Source: Siphonodentalium dalli | Taxonomy: Eukaryota > Mollusca > Scaphopoda > Gadilida > Siphonodentaliidae | Length of the DNA: 64,000 nucleotides | NCBI GenBank assembly: GCA_032622095.1 | Contig: CP136067.1 | Span: 133,057,990 to 133,121,989 of the forward strand | Reading direction: 5' to 3' | Part shown: in pieces, positions 11,637 through 22,659 of the stretch | Layout: each line of letters begins with the position of its first letter | Numbering within the stretch: the first letter of the stretch is position 1 | Notes under the pieces: generated by a model | Told to the model about the DNA's origin: nothing | The model's database searches: none | What the model saw: only the letters and a program-made list of their open reading frames with translations | Program-made: the position numbers and the translations under genes

Positions 11637-13509
11637 GGGGTGACCCCCAAACCCTGCCACTACGTCCCTGTCAGGCATACTGTGCGAAATACTCAGTGGT
11701 AAATGTGTCCTACTTATAATATTAAGTGGTAGGATAATTGAGAACTGTCGCATATTCACCCGCGAAAAGAGTTCACTCAGCCGACACAGATTAGCTGTGG
11801 CGAGGGATTATCTCATTCACTATAGGCTAATCGCAATTGTCGAGCACGACCGCTCAGCGCAGGTTTGTAAGAAGCTTACCAACTCCTCGTCGCAGGTAAG
11901 TTTTACTTACCAACATGTGAGAACAATGGCAGTGAAAGGGGCAGTTATCAATTATCATACCACGCTACATAAAGTATGAAAATGTCCAATGCACAAAGTA
12001 TGACTGTCAGTGGCGTAGCGAAATCACTTGGGTTGGGGTGTCTCCAAATTAGGTCAAAATGTTCAACAGTTCATGTCCGACAAAATGTAAGTTGTAAATT
12101 TCATTTAAAAAGTAGATTTCTATCGTTTCGTGTGTAATTTTTAGATTTATAGGCATAGATGCAATAAGAAGACTGTTTACCTATACATTCAGTGAATTCT
12201 GGACTGAAGAAACCATAAGTTAGAACATATACAACCATTTAGGGCACTGGGTTTGAAATATGGAATTTCTGTCTGTTCCAAAGCGGATGGTGTGGGTGGC
12301 TTCGTGTGGAAAATCGATTTGTAATCACCAACGGAAGAGACCCTCTCCAACACCTCTCCATACTTGTCCATAACGACGCACTACACTGACCAGGGGAGCC
12401 CACTTTAATCCAACTGTATTTATATGTCATGTATATCGATCTCTCCAATACTTGGAGGTAATAAAGATATCTCAAAATTGAAACGGTCGTGATAGTTTAT
12501 GATGAGAACATGTATGTTCGTATTATATATATGCAATCGAATATTTGGAGTTATATTATTTTTAAAAGCTTTTCAAAAAGTCGCTCATGTTTTCAATTTG
12601 GGATTAGATTTTTTCAAACTTGTTTATTGCTTTATCATATTTTATGGATGTTAGTGATGAAAAGTAATATCTAAGAAAGGGTTATTTGGCACATTTTTGT
12701 GGATGTTTTAGTGATGAAGACTAATATCTAAGGAAGGGGTAGTGCTGTAAACACATTTCATATTTTGAAAAATAGTGTTTTTTAGGCCATTTTCCCCAAA
12801 CTTGGTGTTATTTCCTCGACAATTCAGCTGTAACCCTTCTTAAAATAATATAATAAATTTTATTTAACATATCCCCGGAATCCTGTGATTTGAATCTAAG
12901 TCGCCACTTATTCCAATAGGAAAGGAATCTTTTCAAATTATTTTCGCATTTAAAATGAACTCAGTTATCTGCTGACGATCACGCACCGAGCGGTAATTCT
13001 GGTGGTTGGTTGGCTAAATTTGGCAATCAGGCATGCACGCGCATTTTGTCTACAGTAAGTACGAAATCACTTCGTAAATATTCGATTTTGTGACATCTAC
13101 CATGAAGCATAGTGTTAAATACAGATTCGTTCCTTGATGCGATACGCTCGTTTTTAATTATTATTTGCTTATGTACACATTTTTCTCGCGTTCTTAATGA
13201 CAAGCCCCTGCAAAAAAAAAACGGTCTAGCGATGGTCTGGAAAACAGGAAAATCGCGAAAACATGGACCAACTTTTAGTGGAAGAGTTCTAATTAGAACC
13301 TGTGGTACAGCCCTCGCGCAAAAAAACAAAGAAATTCCGATGTGCATGGTTCAGTAGATGATGTAGATCAATCGATCGAATATCGAACATCGAACGCGAA
13401 GCTATTACTTCACGATGATATCAATTTATCAAATTAATATCGAACGTCCAGTGATCTTCGCGCACCTCCAACTAAGTAAATTATTCATCTTCACATTTAT
13501 TTCTACAAG
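11637..13509. other. Presumed intronic/intergenic DNA before the lectin exon
   Basis: I searched this stretch for the first half of the C-type lectin domain (the C-x-C and GG-LA region) and found no convincing exon. A donor-like gtaagt at 13056 and one at 11893 have no supported open frame before them. Confidence 0.35.
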
Positions 13510-13748
13510 CTCTGTATATCGGGTATTGGATCGGGATGTATGAGCTGGCGCATGGCGACTGGAGACACATGAACGGGACGACAGTGACTGGATTACTCTG
13601 GCACAATGGGGAACCGAATACAGCTGGGGATGGATCATGCGCTAACCTGTATCAAGCCGCCGGTCTATCAGATCCAACATTCAAGTTGAACGACAGTGCA
13701 TGCTCAGACTTGCTACCTTATGTCTGTTCATTCAGATCCTCTCCATAA
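13510..13748 (+). CDS. C-type lectin-like domain, terminal exon
   Basis: The exon opens after ttatttctacaag in phase 1 and encodes LYIGYWIGMYELAHGDWRHM and on to a stop at 13746. It is the second half of a C-type lectin-like fold: the YWIG strand; a W...G...W core; NGEPN in the position of the sugar-specificity loop; then a Cys, a WND-like segment (FKLNDSAC), and the final Cys in LPYVC. The loop is EPN, the motif linked to mannose-type binding when calcium site 2 is intact; the WND partner is LND, so binding is uncertain. Only three of the usual four cysteines lie here, and the first half must be in an upstream exon not identified. The protein ends nine residues after the domain, as in small secreted lectins. 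Confidence 0.85.
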
Positions 13749-13775
13749 TCAATTCGCACACACCCTGGGTTCAAC

Positions 13776-13781
13776 AATAAA
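13776..13781 (+). promoter_or_regulatory. Poly(A) signal AATAAA of the lectin gene
   Basis: AATAAA lies 28 bases after the stop codon of the lectin exon, suggesting a very short 3' untranslated region. Confidence 0.55.
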
Positions 13782-14588
13782 AAAACAATTCAGTTATACT
13801 CAACAATAATAGAACATTTGATTGTGCCAAACCCCCCTGCTTCTCGGGGTTTTGTGGGTACGTGTAGACACAATGGGGACAAAATCACAAAAGTATGGCG
13901 ACACAATCGCCACTTTCTAACATTATTTGCCCAAATGGAATGCTAATATTACCTTTCTTATCATGTGTCATCAAGATTAATCATTCAGATGGATCGAGAT
14001 GTGTTATTTCGTCACAAAAACAAACATGGGATATACCGTTTTAGTACCATATTGTTTTTTAATCATGGTTTTGTGAAATCTGATTTTGGACTCTTTTTTA
14101 TCGAAATCACAAAACGGCGACATCCATATCCAAGTGTTATTGTTCGATAGAAATAACAACATGAATATTATAGTTGAATCCAGGAAGTGTCTGGGTTGAT
14201 GATGTTGATTCCTCTGGGCAGAGGGCAAAGGATCCGTGCATGGCTACACATGTGGTGGATGCATATAGCTCTAGTTTCCTTCGACGTAAACCGGGTAGTG
14301 AACTCATTCGGATAATGCTGTTTTACGTCGATATTTGGCGTTGTTGATCCGATCACCTAAAATCAATAATAACTAATAAAATGTCACAATTGTGACATTA
14401 AACTGGTGTATTCCATAGAAAATGTTCTAAATCTTATGATCTTCACAAGAGTTGTCAAGTGAAAGTAGTAACGTAAAATATGTAATGTGAAAAATATATG
14501 CTATATATCACAATGTTTACAAGAATACGAACTCATTTGACATCACGAAGTGGCAGTACGTATTAAATGTAAAAAACAGAGGTTACTC
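13782..14588. other. No gene recognised downstream of the lectin exon
   Basis: Presumed 3' flank. No domain or repeat family recognised. Confidence 0.35.
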
Positions 14589-15044
14589 TTAACCCTTTAC
14601 CCAACAGAACGGCCCTGTGGCCTGTGCCAATGCATTCTCTTATATATGCGAGTCGACCATAGGTCGCATCGCATATATAAGAGAATGCATTGGCTTAACA
14701 CATTAAAAATGATAAAATTGTCAAAGAATGTAGAAAAATATTATAAAAATTGTTTAAAAATGTAAGAAAAAATTATAAAATTGTTAAAGAATGTAAGAAA
14801 AAATGGTAAAAAGTTTTTTTAGGCCAATGCATTCTCTTATATATGCGAGGCGACCTATGGTCGACTCGCATATATAAGAGAATGCATTGGCACAGGGCAT
14901 AACTGTAACCATCACAATGTGGCCAATGAACCGATTCCAATGATATCCATATTTGTATGGTGTTATTGAGACAGACGGAAGATATTTTAGGCTGTTGAAG
15001 CTTTATTTGGGCGTTTTTGGCCGTTTTGTTGGGTAAAGGGTTAA
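14589..15044. mobile_element. TTAA-type hairpin MITE, full length with two hairpins
   Basis: Flanked by TTAA on both sides, with inverted ends CCCTTTACCCAACA / TGTTGGGTAAAGGG. It contains two perfect hairpins at about 14625-14697 and 14822-14893. Each is built from ccaatgcattctcttatata and its reverse complement around a short gtcgaccataggtcg loop. No open frame. Best example of this family in the window. Confidence 0.85.
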
Positions 15045-15171
15045 TTACGCGGCATACTTGATGCACATTTTAACATGAAAGCTGGTTTACGTCGAGGGAA
15101 ACATGGACTAGTGGATTGGGTGATGGGTGTTCCTCTCTTATCTTTGGTAAAATTTGTCAACAATTAGAAAG

Positions 15172-15240
15172 TTAAAGGTACTCAATCCGATAAAACTCCT
15201 CTCAATTACTATTTCCTTGGCTTCGGAGGACAAAAATATT
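15172..15240 (+). repeat. End fragment of the AGGTACTC element
   Basis: Starts TTAA-AGGTACTCAATCCGATAA and matches the left end of the element at 22126-22573 for about 60 bases; the rest of the element is missing. Confidence 0.6.
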
Positions 15241-16419
15241 TGATTCGAGTCGATATTTGATTCGAACCGATATTTTGTAAAAATAATATGTTGTTCTCGA
15301 GTCTTCTACAGTTTTCTACTTTTGGGTCAAAATTTTAAACTGGATCTTCTTCTTTTTTTCTTAATTTTATTAACAAAAATAGATAAAAAATAGACAGTTC
15401 TTAAAATTTCAAAAAAATTGAAGAGTTCAATGTATGTTGTTGCCCAATGGTATAACAACGTTTTCTAACTTTTGTAACACTTATGCTCAAATCACATCTC
15501 ATATTTCTGGTCTCAATAAAATTACTTTTAATAAACCGTTAGTTGAAAAATATTCCACCGGGGGGGGGGGTGTATATCTGTCCTGGTTAGAATTTTCCGA
15601 TATAATTTGAAGTATGTTCAGTTACTGCAGTATACGTACGTGGTGTGAACACCAAACTGTTCAACCAGAAACCATGGCGTGCAATTTGATGTATGATCTT
15701 AACATGGACGCCCAGATAACTCAGTGGGGGCGAGGCGTTATCTAACGGGACCTGTACCGGAGAAGTATTCAGTCATGCTCGAATCACAATGACAGGGGGC
15801 TTATGGAGGACTTTTTATTGCGGTCAAAACCCATGCCCATTTTGAATCCGGTGTATATTATACTTATAGTTATATATACTTAAGGCCAACATAAATAAAT
15901 TGCTATATTTACATCCAACTTTTTCCGAAAAATCGGGCGTGAAGGCGAATTAATTTTTTTATATATTTGTCACGAATGTTAACTATAAAATTCACCTATA
16001 GTCTCAACTGGTTGTTTATCCTTCTATACTCTCCATTGACAGTCCACCGCCTCTTGTCTCTTATATCGAATTTAATTATTTTTATATTTGATTCTTCCTA
16101 ACATAAATGATCACCTATATAGTCTCAACTGGTTGTTGGTCCCGCTATACTCTCCACTGACAGTCCACCACCTTGTCTCCACCCATCCATTGTTCACCGT
16201 GTCTCCCTCCATAGGATAGGAAACGCAAGCTGACTTGACCTGCTTGCTCCTTTCGTTGTAAGCGAATTTATCAGCTGACCTTTGCTTTCGATCCACCGTA
16301 TTTAAATTTCATCCCTCTGTATCATCTCCTTGATTATGGCAATATATATCCTCAGTCATTTCATTGCTTCACAAATATAATTATGAATGTCCAGATTTTC
16401 AGTTATGAGAACTTCATTA
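15241..16419. other. No gene; a short tandem duplication at about 15990-16170
   Basis: The phrase tagtctcaactggttgtt and its following 40 bases occur twice about 116 bp apart. The sequence at 15880-15960 resembles the end of the element at 61866-62172. No coding content. Confidence 0.45.
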
Positions 16420-16915
16420 AAGGCACGGGAGGCCTTAGTTGTCGAAAATATTCATATTTGATCCAATCACCGTAAACAGAAAAACATTAAAACGCATACA
16501 GTTTCGTTCATATATACCATGACCATCGCGTAAACAGCATGCTATCATAAAGACCTACTATATCTTACCTAAGCAAGAGCCTGATTGTGTTACAGAAGAC
16601 AACACAGTGTTACTGGCTAATTACACACAAATTATATAAAAGCTCTTTATTAGTCCCATATCAGGAATTCACCAACAAAGAACGCTCTTTATGTTTACCA
16701 TCATAATATAAACAAACACCAGGAAAGTAATATGCTTTTGTTTACATAACAATGGTCAAACATATGACAATAACATACTGTTTATGCGATAGTTCTTATT
16801 TGTATACGGACAAAGTCTGTCCACATTTTAATATTATTTCTGTTTATTGCGGTTTTTGACCGGTGGACATATTTTCACAGCATACCCACCGCCAAGGCCT
16901 CCCAAACCTTTAACA
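16420..16915. mobile_element. Large foldback element
   Basis: Ends are imperfect reverse complements (gggaggcctta / aaggcctccc). Inner arms share the phrases catgaccatcgcgtaaaca and tatttctgtttattg in opposite orientation. A related foldback lies at 30807-31165. Non-coding. Confidence 0.55.
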
Positions 16916-16949
16916 ACCTCACATAACTCCCACTTCTACACACTATTCT

Positions 16950-17356
16950 TCCAGTCTATGCAACTACTTTCACCAGTTTGTTGATGTTCACATTGAGAAA
17001 GTTTGTGTTCGACCAGTCACCTTTCCAGCTCAACTTAATAGAGTAGCTTTTGTCCATTCCGTCTCATTAACTTGCAAATATATTACATTATCATGCACTT
17101 TAGGAAGAAATGAAATATGTGAATCATGTACATCATTTAGATCAACTACTTGAGGGTATTATTTTGTCTGCTATTGGAATCCGACAATGGAACTGTTTTT
17201 GGTGGTGTTAGAATTCACATCGTCAGACATGGAATTATTTTCCTTTGTGTGAGATAGTCTACAAACATGAACATAAATCCCACCATATTTTACAAGCAGT
17301 TGCTTATTTTCCTTTCCGATCACAGTTCCTCTCCACTGATCACTGTCGTTTCTCCT
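16950..17356 (-). pseudogene. Integrase C-terminal tail after the MITE insertion
   Basis: Translation resumes exactly at YYRRNDSDQWRGTVIGKENK and KYGGIYVHVCRLSH, which continues the integrase C-terminal module broken at 17907. A further in-family block, ETEWTKATLLS-AGKVTGRT, appears around 17000-17060 with a stop in place of one residue. Beyond this no reverse transcriptase is recognised. Confidence 0.7.
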
Positions 17357-17363
17357 ATAATAC

Positions 17364-17906
17364 CAGGGGTTGGGGGTGAAAAAAACATTTTCCGGCACGT
17401 ATGCCGGGGTGGGTGGGTGGTCAAAGCTACCAACAAGCAATTTTTTCCGCAACTAGAAAAAAATTCTGCTTGTTTTTTTAGTGTTTTGGCAATGAGTTGG
17501 GCTTCAAAACCACTTTGAATGAGAGAAATAATGTAATTCTAACTGGTAAACTGACTGCAGGCAGTTATCGTGTTGTATTTTGTTGCAAATTTTGAAATCC
17601 AAGATGGCCGCTGGCAGCCATGTTTTTTTTTGGCCGAATGATCTCAAAATGACTCATCCTATTTAACATCCATGATAAATAGTATGGACAGAAATTTATA
17701 CACAGCTGTTTACAGTGAATTTCCCCCCGCAAACCTCTGTTTTAGTGTTAAAAGGGGGGGGTGGGTGTCAAAAAATGGTCGGAGAAAACTGCCGTAAACG
17801 GAAAAAATTTGGCGGTGGGGGTGGGTGGGTACAAAAAATGATCGAAAGGAAAAAAATGCCATACGTGCCTGAAAAAAAAATCCGACCCCCCCCCCCCCCC
17901 CCCCTG
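17364..17906. mobile_element. hAT-like MITE nested in the integrase
   Basis: The element starts CAGGGG and ends CCCCTG and is bordered on both sides by ATAATAC (17357-17363 and 17907-17913). Removing it restores the integrase reading DSVYYRRNDSDQW, so the boundaries are exact. Inner arms repeat ccggcacgtatg in inverted form. The middle (about 17560-17690) holds one unit of the 160-bp repeat family that forms arrays at 37.2-38.7 kb. CAGGGG ends and a 7-8 bp duplication fit the hAT superfamily. Confidence 0.85.
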
Positions 17907-18763
17907 ATAATACACCGAATCTCCATTTTGAAATACTGTTTCGATTGTCCTCACACTATGTCTCAAAGCTCTACGTAGCATCTCCGGTGTCTCATTCTTC
18001 ACAAATTGTTCCCTAGCTTTATGTAGTGCATGGAGATATTCTGCCACAGTTTGACTGATATATTTTCCTTCAAGTGCAGGGAGACCATCTACCATAACAC
18101 TTGGCATGTTGTGGTTTCTTCCTAACACCAGTTGATTAGGGCTGTAACCATTGTGGTTCAATAACGAGTTCTTTGCACTAACAGACCAAACAACGGCAGA
18201 CCCTAATGAACAGTTAGTATCAAGAAGGACTTTGTTGATAGAATGTTTAAAAACACCATTGTACCTTTCACAAATTCTATTTTGCCATGGACTTTCTGCA
18301 GCAGTGGTAGCCGATAAAATGTTCAAATTTTCAGACATGTCTCTGAAAACATAGTTAGATTTCACCACCATTGTCACATAGAAATTTTCTCGCAGTCCGA
18401 AATAACTCACCCAGTATTTCATCATTTTCTTTACATAATACTTCTCCCCTTACTGTGAATTACAGTTGCAAAAGAATATCTTGTAAACTTGTCAACAAGA
18501 TGTAAAATCCATGTGCTTTTTCCAAAATAAATCAGATCCATTGCCGTCGTATCATTAAAGTCATTGGCCATCGGTAAACCCACAACTGGTCGCGGTTTAG
18601 GTTTTTTGAGTTTCCGACAAACATCACAATTCGAAGAAACTGATTCAAGGATTCTGAAGATATTTTTCGATGGAACGCCATAACTTACCAGAAGTTTTCT
18701 AAGTTTCTCAAATGGAGGATGACTAAACTGGCGATGGGGCTTCACAACTATCTTCTCTTGCAC
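17907..18763 (-). pseudogene. Retroviral-type integrase, zinc and catalytic domains
   Basis: An HHCC zinc module is visible (HRQFSH, HX4H; then CDVC, CX2C), followed by the core with the first catalytic Asp in TTAMDLIYFG. The glutamate region is in ESPWQNRICERYNG, matching the PWQN-ICER signature of retroelement integrases. Around the second Asp the frame is shifted, so the expected DNGG reads only in another frame. The C-terminal part (YSPNQLVLGRNHNMPSVM, then RRALRHSVRTIE) runs to DSVYYQ, where the MITE at 17364-17906 is inserted. Confidence 0.85.
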
Positions 18764-19457
18764 CTGTTGAGATTTATCACTGAACTCCAGGAAAAGAGTG
18801 ATATTTGGTTTAGAAATTGTTCCAACCTCTGTTTTCGAATAAATGGGTTATTGGGTATACTAAAATGTCCTGATGTTGTGAAGTTTAACATGATTTCCTC
18901 GCCTAAAAATGAAACTGTATCCTTATCAAAATTAAGAATTGTATAACCTCGTTTCATCGACAATTTGCTCATGAGTAAAAGAAAATATCCAGTTATGACT
19001 TCAACTTCCAAAAGAACATCTTGACTCCCTATGCAAATTGGCAGAGTTACTTGTTTATATGACATAACGGCTTCACCATCTCCAAATTTGAAGGGAATAC
19101 CACTTCGCTTGGGTGACTCAATTTCCTTCTTATGTTTTAGGGTATCCATAAAGCAATCAAACAAGTCACTTCCACATATAGAAGAGTGTCGTCTGCGCAT
19201 GTTTGTCTGGGGCTCTGTATGGGTGAAATTATAAAATTGTTAAAGAATACAAGAAAAAATTATTAAAATTGTAAAAAATTGTTAGTCCAATGCATTCTCT
19301 TATATATGCGAGGCGACCTATGGTCGACTCGCATATATAAGAGAATGCATTGGCACAGGGTAAAACAAGAGTCCAGAATAGCATGACCTGTTGTCTCTCC
19401 AAACAGCTGCTTGATGTTTTCATCATTAACTTTACTCCCTGACTGAAACAATGTCAG
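18748..19457 (-). pseudogene. Retropepsin-like protease, interrupted at the active site
   Basis: The segment GETTGHAILDSCFT (about 19380-19420) corresponds to the active-site loop of a retroviral-type aspartyl protease, but the Asp-Ser/Thr-Gly triad reads DSC. Directly after it the hairpin insertion interrupts the frame. Sequence resumes as SICGSDLFDCFMDTL and runs through a flap-like FKFGDGEAVMSY region and LLLMSKLSMKRGY to a GHFSIP motif. The interruption and the altered triad make it inactive. Confidence 0.7.
19172..19372. mobile_element. Hairpin insertion in the protease
   Basis: Contains a perfect hairpin (ccaatgcattctcttatata core) plus a stretch with ggggctctgtatgggt and gagtgtcgtctgc that is also found at about 24775-24967. 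The outer limits are approximate; the right end is near cacagggta. Confidence 0.6.
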
Positions 19458-19907
19458 TTATACTTCAGTTGAATTTCTGACAGGTTCTTCATCTGAATTG
19501 TTCCTTGTGTAACGAGATCTGTTCTCATATGCATCTTGACAAAAACGAGCCCAGTGAAATATAGACTGGCATACCGAACATCGAGAAACATTGCCATCCA
19601 TGTCCAACGGATTCTTTCTTCTTATATTTCTATTTTGATTAGAACTTGCACCGAATGATTTACGAAAATTTGATTGACAGTTCTGACTTCGTGTGTAGAA
19701 TACATCATTTGTAGGTTCCACTTTAACAGCAATTTCCTTCTGCTCACTAGACGACAATGTCCCGCGGAAAATTGTCTTTATTTGTTCAACCACACTCGTG
19801 TATGTGAAATCAGTCATTGTGGCTCGTGCTAGTTGCTCCTTGTCTTCCTGAATATTGGCACTTTTTAACAGACGATATGCAAGAACACCGTCCGACAATT
19901 TTTTGTT
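19458..19907 (-). pseudogene. Gag-like fragment with CCHC zinc knuckle
   Basis: Begins inside KLSDGVLAYRLLKSANIQED, a helical gag-type segment, and continues for about 146 codons to a stop. Near the end is C-SVC-QSIFH-WARFC, a CX2CX4HX4C knuckle that would bind nucleic acid in a working capsid protein. The start is cut by the 23-bp repeat array. The following frame carries the N-terminal part of the protease. Confidence 0.75.
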
Positions 19908-19916
19908 GAACTTTCA

Positions 19917-20077
19917 GCTCAGTCCGTCGGTGATTTTCGGCTCAGTCCTTCAGTGATTTTCGGCTCAGTCCTTCGGTGATTTTCGGCTCAGTCTTTCGGT
20001 GATTTTCGGCTCAGTCTTTCGGTGATTTTCGACTCAGTCTTTCGGTGATTTTCGGCTCAATCCTTCAGTGATTTTTG
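19917..20077. repeat. Seven tandem copies of a 23-bp unit
   Basis: Unit gctcagtccttcggtgattt plus tcg, repeated seven times with few substitutions, at the 5' limit of the gag fragment. Confidence 0.95.
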
Positions 20078-20845
20078 TTACTTAAGCTTTGGTGATCGAG
20101 AGAAGAAAATGTCGATGCCGCCTAAAATTCTGAAAATGCCTTAGATAAATCGATATATTTCGTAACAGCAAGTGTCAATATACTTACTTGCACGGTGTTT
20201 CGGCGGCAAATATTGTTTCAGGTCACCTTGACCCAACAGTTGTCAAGTAGTACAGATTTCTGCGAAACAGTGTCTTCAGACACCGGCACGACTTTTTAGC
20301 ACCTAAAATTTGTCATCTGCGTGAAAAAAAAGGTTTTATGAATATCCCAGTGTTGAGAAGTTTGAACTTTGTTTTATATTATTGTGAGAAAACAGTGTTA
20401 TGCTCTGAAAAATCATGGTGTTGTGTCCCATGGGTAAAACGAATCGCTTATTTTTTGCCATTTTAACATAAAAATTCCATTTTTCTGGCATAAAATCAAG
20501 GGGCATAACTCTTGCTATTCCAATTAAAATGATTAATATGTATCAAAATCTTAAAACCTAGTATATATGCTCAACCCAGACATGTATGTATTGTGTATGT
20601 CTTGTGAGTTCACATTTGAGTAATTGTTCAATTAATTGATGCCATCTTATTCCTGCAACCATCCCTGCAGAAAAAGTGGAGTGCCATCTATTCAGGATGC
20701 TCCGGTGTTTTGGGTGGTAAAAATGATGCGCTCCGGTGCGTTGATGATTATTCCTTAAAATGTTTGGCAAGATTTCTGTAAATCAAATGCATTCTAAATA
20801 TACAATGAATGGACAACGGACTGAACGGAGTACAAAACAACATTG
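20078..20845. other. No gene recognised
   Basis: AT-rich, no domain. A 70-codon minus-strand frame at 20558-20770 is rich in His and looks like chance. Confidence 0.35.
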
Positions 20846-21475
20846 AAACAAGCAGTCGCAGATAGCGGAATCCCCCGCCGAATTGTGTAGTTGGGGAAGT
20901 GCATTCATAATAATGTTTGCGTTCTCAGTATGTGCTAAACAAGATTTGGGATTTTGTCTAAAAGCCTGGCGTACGAACTCATTTTAGGTACTGGTCATGG
21001 GAACGAATATACCAAACATCTTTTAAATCCGTTGACATTTGTGGAAATTAGCCCTGTGACGTCGTCCAGTTGCACCAAAAATAATAAACAAAGTGCAATA
21101 ACTCTGCTGAAAATATCTGGCCGGACCTGGTTTGCGAACTCGTTCTAGATACTGGTCATGTGAACTCATATACCAAATATCTTTGAAATCCGTTGAGATT
21201 TATGGAAATGAGCCTTGTGACGTCGTCTATATTTGCTATTTGGTAAATTCGACAAAAATAATAAACAATGTCCAATAACTCCGGTAAAAATATCCGGCCG
21301 GATCTGGCTTGCGAACTCATTCTAGGTAATGGTCAGTTGAACTCATATACCAAAAATCTTTGAAATCAGTTGACATTTGTTCAAGTTATGACTCTTACAA
21401 ATTCGGGACGGACAGACGGACGGACGGAACCCATTCCTATATCCCCCGCAAATTTCATTTGGCGGGGGATGACAA
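20846..21475 (+). repeat. Tandem-repeat element with ACGG end (three units)
   Basis: Starts near gcggaatcccccgcc and ends ggcgggggatgac. Inside are three copies of a roughly 170-bp unit (phrase ctcattttaggtactggtca and variants), followed by a gacggacggacgg stretch. This layout of core repeats, then a tetranucleotide microsatellite, then a G-rich end matches the pearl/CvA-type non-autonomous elements known from bivalves. Confidence 0.6.
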
Positions 21476-21574
21476 GCAAGAATAATTGACAACCTACAAA
21501 AAGTGGCTGACAGATAAGAAATGGTATATTTCGATGGGTTGGGGACCCCTACCATATTTAAAGTATTGAACACA

Positions 21575-22115
21575 CCACAAGCTGGTGTGATATTAGATCA
21601 TGCCATGAATCTCTATACTCTGGCTAGATATCATATTCCACCAGTACAAAACCATGGAACTTTTTGAAGTTTTGACAGGGAACCTTATAAAGTCGAAAAA
21701 ATAACGCGGGAAAAATATTTCTTAGCTATTATCTGTTTCTTAATAATGTACTTCACTGTAGGTGAAGGTCCCAACTCTAAATTTCACGATTTAAGTGAAT
21801 TTGTGAGCGATTTTGCTTTACGTCGCTTACAATAATATGGCATTTCTCCTGGGTAATTAATTCAATGTTTATTGCGATGTCAGCTCACAAAAGTAAATGA
21901 AAAGCATGCAATTTTGAATTGGGACATTCACCTCCAGTGATGTACATTGTCAAGGAACAGATAATAACTAAGAAATATATTCCCCGCGTTATTGTTTCGA
22001 TTTTGTAAGGTTCCCTGTCAAAACTTCAAAAAGTTCCAAGGTTTTGTACTGGTGGAATATGATCTCTACGGGCGTTAACCAGAATAGAGATTCATGACAT
22101 GATCTAGTGTGATAT
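21575..22115. mobile_element. Foldback MITE with about 170-bp inverted arms
   Basis: The left arm (gatcatgccatgaatctcta through aacgcgggaaaaatatttc) is matched by the right arm in reverse complement up to gattcatgacatgatcta. A fragment of the same arm recurs at 62654. Confidence 0.75.
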
Positions 22116-22125
22116 GTTCTCAATA

Positions 22126-22573
22126 TTAAAGGTACTCAATCCGATAAAACTCCTCTCAATTACTATTTCAATGGCTTCGGAGGTCACCCATCAAAGCTCA
22201 GATTTGTTAGATATCGATTTTAGAAATGTATTATTTTTCATTATCGGGAATACTATCTGGCCCAGAACTCAGTCAAAATTGCGTTAAAATTACCACTTGA
22301 TTTTAGAGTTATCCATCCTTGTCTGTTTGAATAGATTTGGAGTACACATACAGAGCAGATTACGGCAGTTATTAGTACTCATCTCGAGTTAATAACAAAT
22401 TTCAAAAATCAATATCTAATAACTCTGAGCTTTGTTTGATGGGTTCCTCGACTCGAATCAAATATTTTTTACCCCCAAAGCCAAAGAAATAGTAATATAG
22501 GACCCTCTGATCGGATTGTTGTTGTTGGAATCTGTTGAGATGGGGACCCTCTGTTCGGATTGAGTACCTTTAA
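22126..22573. mobile_element. TTAA-flanked element with AGGTACTCAATCC ends
   Basis: TTAA on both sides with inverted ends AGGTACTCAATCCGAT / CGGATTGAGTACCT. The right end is preceded by a second, inner copy of the terminal phrase (gaccctctgatcggatt). Non-coding, about 448 bp. Confidence 0.75.
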
Positions 22574-22659
22574 CCGAGTTTGTGTTCAAATGGCAGTGCA
22601 ACCAGGAGACACACAATATGAATGTATGGGTTCGTTCTCGGCAGTCTGTTGCACTTTAC

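Larger units (their letters stand above)
16930..19907 (-). mobile_element. Broken gag-protease-integrase retroelement (Ty1/copia order)
   Basis: On the minus strand a CCHC gag piece, a retropepsin-like piece and an integrase follow each other with no reverse transcriptase between protease and integrase. PR before INT is the Ty1/copia order; an RT would be expected after the integrase, but the element stops near 16930 where a foldback begins. The 5' end stops at a 23-bp tandem array. Several frameshifts and two nested insertions (17364-17906 and about 19172-19372) show it is dead. No LTRs seen. Superfamily is inferred from domain order; similar gag-PR-INT proteins are common in marine invertebrates. 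Confidence 0.8.

Noticed and set aside
12236-12380. Minus-strand candidate exon with DYKSIFHTKPPTPSALEQTE peptide
   Set aside because: Composition looks protein-like and an acceptor can be drawn, but an in-frame stop precedes it, the donor is weak and no domain or neighbour exon supports it.
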